Positions 16,148 to 23,563 of a DNA stretch of 26,839 bases are shown here, piece by piece. Positions within the stretch are counted from its first letter, which is position 1. Every line of letters starts with the position of its first letter. A program made the translations under genes and the position numbers. This DNA is from Oscillospiraceae bacterium (lineage in GTDB: Bacteria; Bacillota_A; Clostridia; Oscillospirales; Oscillospiraceae), in contig JAFYCC010000094.1 of NCBI GenBank assembly GCA_017539885.1, positions 1 to 26,839 on the forward strand, in the 5' to 3' direction. The notes under the pieces were generated by a model that ran no database searches, was not told the origin of the DNA, and saw nothing but the letters and a program-made list of their open reading frames with translations.

Positions 16148-17657
16148 GATTTTCCAAACCTGCTTCCTTGGTATTGATGAGGCGCGTGCCGGCAAGCAGC
16201 AGCGCAAAAACGAACCAGAACATGACCATGACGCGGGGGTAGCTCCAGGCAAAATCGGTCAGCCCGAAGAGCAGCGAGCCGCTCAGGCCGCAGATGCTGC
16301 CAAGCACGACACCGCGCAGCCGAGGTGAAACGCCGGATCTGTAGAAGGCACGGCGTCCGGCGCGCAGTGCTCCAAACATGGTGCCGAGAAAGGCGATGAG
16401 AGCGAAGATCCCGGATTCCGCCCAGATCTGCATATAGATGTTGTGCGCGTGGATGAACAAAGCCTCGGCCTTGTAGACCTGCGCACACTTGATGGAGTAG
16501 CGCAGCGAGTCCGCGCCGAGCCCGACGCCGAAGATCGGGAAGAGACCAATGATGCGCAGCACGCCGGAATAAGTGTAACTGCGGGTGTAGGTGGAACTGT
16601 CCGCGAAGTTGAACACGGTCAGCAGGCGGTTGAGGATGTTTCCCGGCAACAGCGGTACAAGCAGAAGACCGACGAGGATCACCAGCGGCACCCAGCGTGG
16701 ACAGACGAAAAGCATCAGCACGAAGATCGAGAAAGCCAGCGCCAGCCAGCCGCCGCGCGAGTAGGTCATCAACAGGGCAAGACCGCTGACGAGGAATACC
16801 GCGAAAAAGGCGATGCGCTCCGGCCAGCTTTTCGAATACAGTCCCATACAGAGCATCAGCGGTGCGAAAAAGACGAGGATGTTTGCAAAGGAATTCGGAT
16901 TCTCAAAGAAAGAGAACACACGTCCAGGCATGTCCGGATTCAGGGAGAGATCGGTGAAATAGCCGTTGGCGTCCACGCCGACGTGCCGCTGCCAGAGCGC
17001 GTAGAGCGAGCAGACCGCAAGGCCAACGGCGCTGAGCCGGATGATCCAAAGAAGCTTTCGCTCCGTGTCCGCGGCAGAGACGAGCAGGAGGACGAGCAGC
17101 GCGCAGGTAACGGCAAAGAAAAGAAAACGAGTGCTCAGAGCTCGGGAGTCCGACCAGAACCAGCTCAGAAACGCGAGCAGGAAGAGAAGTACAGGCCATG
17201 CGCCGACGTAGCGCAATTCCAGTCGCCGCGCGGTGCCGCTGAGAGAGACGGCAAGATAAAGCGCTAGGATCGCGATGACAGCGATCAAACTGTATATATT
17301 GTTCCACTGCTTTTGCGGGATGACGAGCAGCGCCAGCATCATCAGACCCAGCGCAGGAGCGACCAGCCACCCGAAAAAACGCGGAAGCGCGCCGCCGGGG
17401 GAAAAGTGCCCGAGCCACGCAAGAAAGCGGACGGGCACATCAAGACACCACTGGAGAGCCCGGTAAGCGAGGCTGTTCGTCCACCGCTCCTCGGTGAGGA
17501 AATCCCCGGTGAGAAAACGCCAGAGCGCACCGGAGCGAAAAACCTCGACGAGCCTGGCAATCAGGTGTCCGATCAGACTCTCGGAGAACTTCGCGCAGAC
17601 CGCGTTCCAGAAGCGCACGATCAGACAGACTATGAAGCTGTTTTCCCAATAGGCCAT
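16140..17657 (-). CDS. O-antigen ligase/Wzy-type polysaccharide polymerase
   Basis: A polytopic membrane protein of 505 residues with about 10-12 hydrophobic segments after a 90-residue amphipathic N-terminus. The Wzy_C (O-antigen ligase) signature lies in the second half: MTYSRGGWLALAFSIFVL, then the large loop with PIFGVGLGADSLRYSIK and HAHNIYMQIWAESGIFALI, in which the His and Arg residues are the functional ones in the family. It probably polymerises or transfers lipid-linked glycan on the outer membrane face of the cell. Gram-positive members act on exopolysaccharide, teichuronic acid or similar polymers. The start ATG is one base after the glycosyltransferase stop and has AGGA nearby. 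No flippase gene is adjacent. Confidence 0.85.
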   Translation of the reverse strand: MAYWENSFIVCLIVRFWNAVCAKFSESLIGHLIARLVEVFRSGALWRFLTGDFLTEERWTNSLAYRALQWCLDVPVRFLAWLGHFSPGGALPRFFGWLVAPALGLMMLALLVIPQKQWNNIYSLIAVIAILALYLAVSLSGTARRLELRYVGAWPVLLFLLAFLSWFWSDSRALSTRFLFFAVTCALLVLLLVSAADTERKLLWIIRLSAVGLAVCSLYALWQRHVGVDANGYFTDLSLNPDMPGRVFSFFENPNSFANILVFFAPLMLCMGLYSKSWPERIAFFAVFLVSGLALLMTYSRGGWLALAFSIFVLMLFVCPRWVPLVILVGLLLVPLLPGNILNRLLTVFNFADSSTYTRSYTYSGVLRIIGLFPIFGVGLGADSLRYSIKCAQVYKAEALFIHAHNIYMQIWAESGIFALIAFLGTMFGALRAGRRAFYRSGVSPRLRGVVLGSICGLSGSLLFGLTDFAWSYPRVMVMFWFVFALLLAGTRLINTKEAGLENHE

Positions 17658-17658
17658 G

Positions 17659-18675
17659 TCAGCGATTCCTGTTCTTGAAAGTATACAGAGCGCTCAGCGT
17701 CAGAAACAGTTTTCGGCGCAGGAGCGCCGCGACGAGACGCTTGTTCCGGTTCATGCCGGAGGGCACATAGCGGTCGTAGGCGGTCTTGAAGACCGGCAGA
17801 GCGCACAGTCGCCGAAGTTCACGCGCGCGGGAGAACAACCCGCCGGGCGCACCCGGCGCGAAGGCATTCGCGGCGGCGATCAGCAGACCAGCCCATGCCG
17901 TGTTGTCCCGCCAAAAACCGGGCGCCGGGATGGAGAAGCGTTCAACGAGCGCTGCCTTGGCGTCAACGGTGCGGGAGAAGGTCTCAATGAAATCCGCCTG
18001 ATAATTGCGCGTGGCGGAGGCGGGATTCTGAAAATAGCGGTACAGCGGCTCATCTACGCAGAACAGACTGCGTCCGGGCGCAAAATACTCGATGAGAAAC
18101 AGCTCGTCTTCCAGATAGGCGCCAGAGAACCGTATCTTCCGTTCGATCAGGTCGGCGCGCCGGAACAGGCATCGCCATATCGTGCCGAGAATCAGATCCT
18201 CGCTGACGCGGTCGCAAAGCAGCGGGAGCACGAAGCCGCGCACGGCGGCGTCTCCGTCATAACCGCCGGCGGGCATCGGCGCGGGCGCGGCAGCTTCTGC
18301 ACCGTCGGGCCAGACATAGGTAAAGCCGCAGGCGGCCGCATCCGCACCGGAGCGGCGTGCGGCGTCAAGCAGAGCCGAAAGGTAATCCGGCTCATAACTG
18401 TCATCTGCGTCAAGGAATGCTATCCACTCGCCCTGCGCGGCGTCAAGTGCGTCATTGCGCGCTGAGGATACGCCTTCATTGGCCTTGTGGATTACCCGGA
18501 TACGGCTGTCATGCTCAGCATAATCGTCGCAAAGCACGGGCGTCGAGTCCGTAGAACCGTCATCGACGAGCAGCAGCTCCCAGCCTGAAAAACTCTGCCG
18601 CAGGACGCTTTCGACAGCGTGGGCAAGATAGGCCTGCGCATTGAATGCGGGCAATATGACGCTGACTTCGGGCAA
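17659..18675 (-). CDS. Family 2 glycosyltransferase
   Basis: GT-A fold transferase of 338 residues for envelope or exopolysaccharide synthesis. It begins PEVSVILPAFNAQAYL, has VDDGSTDSTP (about 37-46), the nucleotide-binding ANEGVSSARNDAL and the metal-binding DAD triad (89-91), then a candidate catalytic ED pair in YLEDELFLIEYF. The C-terminal 130 residues are variable. TTG at 18675 is preferred as start: AAAAGGAG stands 9 bases before it, whereas the ATG at 18702 has no ribosome binding site and lies only 13 bases after the -10 box, leaving almost no leader. It is the first gene of the operon with the polymerase and DUF4330-like gene. The sugar donor cannot be told. Confidence 0.88.
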   Translation of the reverse strand: MPEVSVILPAFNAQAYLAHAVESVLRQSFSGWELLLVDDGSTDSTPVLCDDYAEHDSRIRVIHKANEGVSSARNDALDAAQGEWIAFLDADDSYEPDYLSALLDAARRSGADAAACGFTYVWPDGAEAAAPAPMPAGGYDGDAAVRGFVLPLLCDRVSEDLILGTIWRCLFRRADLIERKIRFSGAYLEDELFLIEYFAPGRSLFCVDEPLYRYFQNPASATRNYQADFIETFSRTVDAKAALVERFSIPAPGFWRDNTAWAGLLIAAANAFAPGAPGGLFSRARELRRLCALPVFKTAYDRYVPSGMNRNKRLVAALLRRKLFLTLSALYTFKNRNR

Positions 18676-18715
18676 GGCGCTTCGCTCCTTTTCGCCGGAC
18701 ATTTACTAATTGCGT

Positions 18716-18744
18716 ATTATATATGGAAACGCATCATTTTTCAA
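18716..18744 (-). promoter_or_regulatory. Sigma-A type promoter for the glycosyltransferase operon
   Basis: On the minus strand TTGAAA (18744-18739) and TATAAT (18721-18716) are 17 bases apart, a near-perfect promoter. The predicted start is near 18709, which supports translation from the TTG at 18675 rather than the ATG at 18702. Confidence 0.85.
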
Positions 18745-18816
18745 TAGGATTTCCGTTTTGGGAAAAACGTTCAGTATTCAGCTGACAGCGCAGCGGCGCT
18801 TCGTAGGGGATGTCAA

Positions 18817-18845
18817 TTGCAAAGGCGCGCGGCATATGATATTAT
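18817..18845 (+). promoter_or_regulatory. Sigma-A type promoter for lysA
   Basis: TTGCAA at 18817-18822 and TATTAT at 18840-18845 with a 17-base spacer drive lysA, divergent from the glycosyltransferase promoter about 70 bases away. A 10-base palindrome TGAATATTCA at 18857-18866 lies at about +5 to +15 and could be an operator, but it may be chance. Confidence 0.7.
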
Positions 18846-18881
18846 TCACATTACATTGAATATTCATGCAGGAGGGTTACC

Positions 18882-20122
18882 ATGAAAAAGCCTTTCGTCA
18901 CGCTTGAGCAGCTGCAGGCATTTTCCGAGCAGTTTCCGACTCCCTATCATCTTTATGACGAAAAGGGGATCCGCGCCAATGCGCGGCGTTTGAAGCAGGC
19001 TTTCGCGTGGAATCCGGGATTTAAGGAGTTTTTCGCTGTCAAAGCCACACCCAATCCGACTCTGATGCAGATCCTCCGGGAGGAGGGCTGCGGCATGGAC
19101 TGCTCCAGCCTCACCGAGCTCATGCTCTGCGAGCGCGTGGGGATCAGCGGCGGCGACATCATGTTCTCCTCCAATGATACGCCTGCCGAGGATTTCCGGC
19201 TTGCGGACAAGCTGGGCGCGACAATCAACCTTGACGATATCACGCACATCGACTTCCTGGAGAAGACGATCGGCAAGATTCCGGAGAAGATCAGCTGCCG
19301 GTACAATCCGGGCGGTTATTTTGAGATATCCAACACCATTATGGACTCCCCCGGAGACGCAAAGTACGGCATGACCAAGCCGCAGATGTTTCAGGCTTTC
19401 CGCCTTCTCAAGGAGAAGGGCGCCAAGGAATTCGGCATTCACGCTTTCCTGGCTTCAAATACAACGACGAACGACTACTGGCCGACGCTGGCCATGCAGC
19501 TGTTCCGCCTTGCGGTGGAGCTGAAGAATGATGTGGGCGTGCACATCGGCTTCATCAATCTCTCCGGAGGCGTAGGCATTCCTTATCGTCCGGATCAGCA
19601 GCCGGCGGATATCCTGGAGATCGGAGAGAAGGTGCGCCGCGTTTATGAGCAGATCCTCGTTCCGGCAGATATGGGTGATGTTGCGATCTGTACGGAACTC
19701 GGACGGTTCATGCTCGGGCCTACGGCTGCCTCGTGACGAAAGCCATCCACCAGAAGCACATCCACAAGGACTATATCGGCGTTGACGCATGCGCCTGCAA
19801 CCTGATGCGTCCGGCCATGTACGGCGCCTACCATCACATCACTGTGATGGGCAAAGAGAATCTCCCGGAGGATCACCTTTACGATGTGACAGGCGGCCTT
19901 TGCGAGAACAACGACAAATTCGCTATCGATCGCTGGCTGCCGCGCGTGGACGACGGAGATTTCCTGGTTATCCACGACACTGGCGCGCACGGACACTCCA
20001 TGGGCTACAACTATAACGGCAAGCTGCGGAGCGCCGAGGTGCTGCTGTGCGAGGACGGTACGGCGAAGCTTATACGCCGTGCGGAGACGCCGGAGGATTA
20101 TTTCGCGACGCTTGATTTTTGA
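18882..20122 (+). CDS. lysA: Diaminopimelate decarboxylase LysA, reading frame interrupted by a 1-base frameshift
   Basis: PLP-dependent fold-type III enzyme that converts meso-diaminopimelate to lysine. The N-terminal barrel has TPYHLYDEKGIRANARRL and FFAVKATPNP, with the PLP lysine. Further on are HAFLASNTTT, INLSGGVGIPY and ELGRFMLGP. The first frame then ends in TGA at 19736. The next frame goes on exactly where expected as YGCLVTKAIHQKHI, DACACNLMRPAMYGAYHHI and GGLCENNDKFAIDRWLP, where the Cys acts on substrate from the other subunit, to 20122. Restoring one C in the CC at 19719-19720 joins the halves into about 413 residues, the normal length of the short clostridial form. A sequencing error is more likely than a real break. 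The ATG follows GGAGGG. Confidence 0.9.
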
Positions 20123-20174
20123 TCCGGCTGGGATTCGGAAGGAGACACGCTGCAATAGCGCACCAGAGAAAAGA

Positions 20175-20217
20175 GCACCGGTTCATTCCCCTCGCAAGAG
20201 GCTGGCCGGTGCCCTTT
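20175..20217 (+). terminator. Possible terminator after lysA
   Basis: GCACCGG at 20175-20181 pairs with CCGGTGC at 20206-20212, and an inner hairpin (CCTC-GCAA-GAGG) fills the loop. Only CCTTT follows, so termination may be partial, and def could be cotranscribed. Confidence 0.5.
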
Positions 20218-20262
20218 GCGTGTCTGGAACGCAGCTTGAAGCAAGCATGCCTGAGGTGAAAT

Positions 20263-20673
20263 ATGGTAAGACAAATTGTTCAGGATCCGATCTTTCTCGC
20301 AAGGCGTTCGGAACCGGCGACGGAGACAGATCTTGCGGCGGCGCAGGATCTGCTAGATACACTCCGGGCGCACCGTGAGGGCTGCGTAGGCATGGCGGCG
20401 AACATGATCGGCGTTGCCAAACGCATCATCGTGTTCGATCATGACGGGAGCTATATGACGATGTTCAACCCGGAAATCGTGAAATGTGCGCAGCCGTACG
20501 AAACGGAGGAGGGCTGTCTGTCGCTTGCCGGCGTAAGGAAGACGAAGCGCTATCGAAGCATCAAGGTCAGATATCAGAACGAACAGTTTCAAGTCAGACT
20601 GAAAAGCTTCAGCGGCTGGACGGCACAGATCATTCAGCACGAGATCGACCACTGCAACGGCATACTCATTTAA
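20263..20673 (+). CDS. def: Peptide deformylase-like protein with altered motif I
   Basis: A 136-residue protein of the polypeptide deformylase family, metal enzymes that remove the formyl group from new N-termini. Motif II EGCLS (83-87, metal ligand Cys85) and motif III QHEIDH (125-130, metal ligands His126 and His130, catalytic Glu127) are intact. Motif I, normally GxGxAAxQ, reads GMAANM (43-48), so Met48 replaces the glutamine that stabilises the reaction intermediate. The protein is also shorter than typical bacterial deformylases (about 150-170 residues) and ends seven residues after motif III. This short subtype recurs in Clostridia by my recollection; whether it is a real deformylase is open. 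The ATG follows TGAGGTGAA. A terminator follows directly. Confidence 0.85.
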   Translation: MVRQIVQDPIFLARRSEPATETDLAAAQDLLDTLRAHREGCVGMAANMIGVAKRIIVFDHDGSYMTMFNPEIVKCAQPYETEEGCLSLAGVRKTKRYRSIKVRYQNEQFQVRLKSFSGWTAQIIQHEIDHCNGILI

Positions 20674-20680
20674 GAAAAAG

Positions 20681-20722
20681 AATCACGGTCATCCCGGTGT
20701 CGGGCGACCGTGATTTTGTTTT
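20681..20722. terminator. Terminator between convergent def and HD-GYP genes
   Basis: AATCACGGTC at 20681-20690 pairs perfectly with GACCGTGATT at 20706-20715. A T-run follows on the + strand and A-runs (AAGAAAAAG) precede it, which become a T-run on the minus strand, so it may work both ways. Confidence 0.85.
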
Positions 20723-20788
20723 GGAGAGCGGGAGAAAACGACTGTGCCGGCTGGACCGGCAGGGTGCGGGGATGACGGAAGGATTCGA

Positions 20789-22144
20789 TCACTCCAGAAT
20801 AAAGGGACGGGAGGAGGCGGATTCGGTCTCCTTCATAGTGTAATCCGTATCCAAATCGATTTGAAGCACCATGATTTCTGCGAACTGCGGATCGAACTGA
20901 GTTCCGCTTCCCTTGACAAGCTCCGCGCGGACTCTGTCCTGCGGCAGGGGGTCACGATAACTCCGCTTCGAGGTCATCGCATCGTATGCGTCCGCCACGC
21001 CTATGATGCGGGCAATCTCAGGTATATCCTGGCCTTTGAGCCCGTCCGGATACCCCTTGCCGTCATATCGCTCGTGATGGTGACGTGCGCCGATGCCCAG
21101 ATTAGGGGACAGATGGATCTGGGAGAGAATCTGACTGCCGTAGAGCGGGTGGAGCTTTATCTGCGCGAATTCCTCGTCTGTCAGCCGTCCGTCCTTGTTG
21201 ATGATGCTGTCAGCTACTCCGATCTTGCCCACGTCGTGCAGCAGTGCGGAGAAGTAGATCTGTTCGCATTCCTCATCCGACTTGCCGGCGGCGCGCGCGA
21301 TCATCTGGGAGTACATGGCGACACGGCTGGAATGACCATGAGTATATCTGTCTTTGGCGTCGATAGCACTTGCAAGCGCCTCAGCCGTCTGCTCGAACAT
21401 ATCATGCTCTTTTTCTTTTTCCTGTCTGTAGAAATCTATCTCCATGTTCTTTGCATGTTTCGCGGTTTCGCTCAGATCGATTACCACGAATATGTAAAGA
21501 AAGATCGCCATACCCACGACGGTCATGTTTGTAAGAGACACGCCATAGGCGAAGATCTGAATGACCGATGCCACAAGCGGCACGAGCGTGTTCAGACCAA
21601 GGGACAGCACGATCATGGGGCGCAGCTGCTTTCGATGCTGCACAATGACTGAGATCTGAATGAATGTGATCAGGAAAGGAGCGGCATAGCATAGAATGTT
21701 GGCAGGCGCGCGCTGATAAGTGTTCTGGGCATCAAAGGTGTAATACAATCCTGTGAACTGGGAAATGATCAGCAGCACAAGACCGATTGCAAACAACACC
21801 TCACACACATAGAGCCTTTTTGGAAAACTTGTCAGTTTTCCTTCGTGCCTGAACAGATCCAATTGGTAAAGCGTCAGCGCATGGGAAATGTACAGCGTCA
21901 TGAGATAGACAAGGAAATTGCTGATCCGGACCATCCAGAATCCGAGCAGACTCGGATCCCCCCTGTAGATATACGCGTAGCGATCCGAAAGCAGAAGCAG
22001 CATGGCGGCAAATTCCAGAGACGCGATAATATATTTGCGCTTGGGCGACAGCGATTTTGTCGTCAGAGTCAGTATCGCCAATACGAAGCACATACCGCTC
22101 ATGAACAGCATGATATTGAGTTGATGAGCTTTCAAGAATTCCAT
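20789..22144 (-). CDS. Membrane-bound HD-GYP domain phosphodiesterase
   Basis: A 451-residue protein with about seven N-terminal transmembrane helices (residues ~9-225), a short helical linker (ETAKHAKNMEIDFYRQEKEKEHDM), and a C-terminal HD-GYP domain (about 245-430). The domain shows THGHSSRVA, the HD pair in LLHDVGKIG, HPLYGSQIL, RHHHERYDGKGYPDGLKG with the GYP triad, and VADAYDAMTSKRSYR. HD-GYP proteins hydrolyse cyclic di-GMP or related dinucleotides, so this is probably a sensor of an envelope or small-molecule signal; the ligand is unknown. The ATG at 22144, with GGAGG upstream, is chosen over an earlier in-frame start inside the MFS gene. It lies 16 bases after that gene and is cotranscribed. 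Confidence 0.9.
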   Translation of the reverse strand: MEFLKAHQLNIMLFMSGMCFVLAILTLTTKSLSPKRKYIIASLEFAAMLLLLSDRYAYIYRGDPSLLGFWMVRISNFLVYLMTLYISHALTLYQLDLFRHEGKLTSFPKRLYVCEVLFAIGLVLLIISQFTGLYYTFDAQNTYQRAPANILCYAAPFLITFIQISVIVQHRKQLRPMIVLSLGLNTLVPLVASVIQIFAYGVSLTNMTVVGMAIFLYIFVVIDLSETAKHAKNMEIDFYRQEKEKEHDMFEQTAEALASAIDAKDRYTHGHSSRVAMYSQMIARAAGKSDEECEQIYFSALLHDVGKIGVADSIINKDGRLTDEEFAQIKLHPLYGSQILSQIHLSPNLGIGARHHHERYDGKGYPDGLKGQDIPEIARIIGVADAYDAMTSKRSYRDPLPQDRVRAELVKGSGTQFDPQFAEIMVLQIDLDTDYTMKETESASSRPFILE

Positions 22145-22160
22145 CGCACAGCCTCCGGCC

Positions 22161-23411
22161 TTAATTTTCGGAAGGCGTATGTGCGCTCTCCATTGCTGCG
22201 ACCGCTTCAATCCGGCGTTTGCATGGTTTCCAGGTGATGAAGAGGACGACAAGCGCCAGCGCCAGGGGCACGCTGCCGCCGAGCAGTACCGCACGATAAC
22301 TCCCGGCAAAATCAAGCACCATGCCGCCGAGCAGCGGCCCGACGAACAGGCCGATATCCATGCCGATATATAGCGTGTTGCTGGCGACGGCGCGGCGCTC
22401 ACGAGGCTCCATCAGCACACTCAGCGCCTGCGTTGCCGGATTCGACGTTCCGTCTCCAAAGGATGCCAGAAGTGCGCCGACCAGAATCAGAGGCATGGAC
22501 GCAGCGCTGCCGATGAGCAGAAAGGCCGCACAGAAAGACAGAATGCTGGGTACCATCATCTTCTGCAGTCCGAAACGATCGGAGAGCCAGCCGCTGACCG
22601 GGCGGATCACCAGCATCGCGCCTGCAAAGACAGTGAAGAACAGGCCGATGTTCTTTATGCCGAGTTCTTCGCCGAGCGGCACCATGTAAGCGTTGAGAAT
22701 GGCGAAGGACATCATGAGCAGCAGAACGATCAGCGCGGGCGGGAGTGCGTGGCGGGAGACTATGCTCCGGTACCATTTTTCCCGCACGGCGGGATTGTTA
22801 TCCGTGAGTATCTCCGCTTTTTCGCTTCGCAGCGAACAGACCGGGATCAGCGCGAGCAGCATCATCAGCACACTGAAGAGAAACAGCGCGGAATAACCGA
22901 AGTCCTCGCCGCCGCGCGCGGCACCCCAGGCGCGGAGAGAAATCCCGAGCTGCGGCGCAAAAGCCTGCGCGACAGAACTGCTCAGACCGTAAAAGCCCAT
23001 TCCGGAGGCAAGTTTTGCACGCGGCACGCTATCGGCGGCCACAGTCATGCACAGAGAGCCGAAAAACGCATATTCCACGCCGTGCAGGACGCGGAACAGC
23101 AGAAACAGAGGAATCGTATGAAACAGCGCGTAGCCTGCATTCGCCACGCAGCCGAGAACATATACGAGAATCAGCAGCTTTTTGTGATCCACGCGCGCCT
23201 GAACCGGCCCTGCGATCGGACGCATGGCCAGAGAGATCCCGTAGAACATCCCCGTCATCAGCCCCATAAGGGTCGGCGCCGCGCCGAGAAAAGATGCGTA
23301 GGTCGACACGAGCGTGTTGGTGGAGAAGTTGGAAATCTGCATCAGGAAATTCGCCAGCAGAATACAGATGTAGTTTCGGGTCCAAATGGTTTGTCCGCTC
23401 TGGATTCGCAT
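22161..23411 (-). CDS. Major facilitator superfamily transporter
   Basis: A 416-residue membrane protein with about 12 hydrophobic segments in two halves separated by a charged loop near residue 200 (CSLRSEKAEILTDNNPAVREKWYRS). The MFS loop 2-3 motif is weak (GPVQARVDHKKL), but the equivalent in the second half, GWLSDRFGLQKM, is clear. It resembles drug or metabolite efflux members, and the substrate cannot be told. It is first in a two-gene operon with the HD-GYP protein. Confidence 0.85.
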   Translation of the reverse strand: MRIQSGQTIWTRNYICILLANFLMQISNFSTNTLVSTYASFLGAAPTLMGLMTGMFYGISLAMRPIAGPVQARVDHKKLLILVYVLGCVANAGYALFHTIPLFLLFRVLHGVEYAFFGSLCMTVAADSVPRAKLASGMGFYGLSSSVAQAFAPQLGISLRAWGAARGGEDFGYSALFLFSVLMMLLALIPVCSLRSEKAEILTDNNPAVREKWYRSIVSRHALPPALIVLLLMMSFAILNAYMVPLGEELGIKNIGLFFTVFAGAMLVIRPVSGWLSDRFGLQKMMVPSILSFCAAFLLIGSAASMPLILVGALLASFGDGTSNPATQALSVLMEPRERRAVASNTLYIGMDIGLFVGPLLGGMVLDFAGSYRAVLLGGSVPLALALVVLFITWKPCKRRIEAVAAMESAHTPSEN

Positions 23412-23445
23412 GACAGCACAGCCTTCAGATAATGAATTATATTAC

Positions 23446-23475
23446 ATTGTAACACGGATATGGGTGCCGCGTCAA
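23446..23475 (-). promoter_or_regulatory. Probable promoter for the MFS/HD-GYP operon
   Basis: On the minus strand TTGACG (23475-23470) and TACAAT (23451-23446) have an 18-base spacer. An overlapping TATAAT just downstream lacks a good -35 box. The MFS ATG follows about 35 bases on. Confidence 0.55.
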
Positions 23476-23498
23476 TCGACATCAACAGGATTCGGCCC

Positions 23499-23528
23499 TT
23501 GCGGTGACATAAGAAAATAGTATATACT
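23499..23528 (+). promoter_or_regulatory. Probable promoter for the polymerase operon
   Basis: TTGCGG at 23499-23504 and TATACT at 23523-23528 are 18 bases apart. No GAAC-N4-GTTC LexA box of the Bacillus type is seen nearby, so SOS control is not supported by the sequence. Confidence 0.5.
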
Positions 23529-23563
23529 CATATTTGAAGACTGAAGGAAAGGCGGCGGCGGAG

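Noticed and set aside
23476..23563. LexA-type SOS box before the polymerase gene
   Set aside because: Searched for GAAC-N4-GTTC and close variants in the upstream region; none found. Only a moderate promoter is visible.
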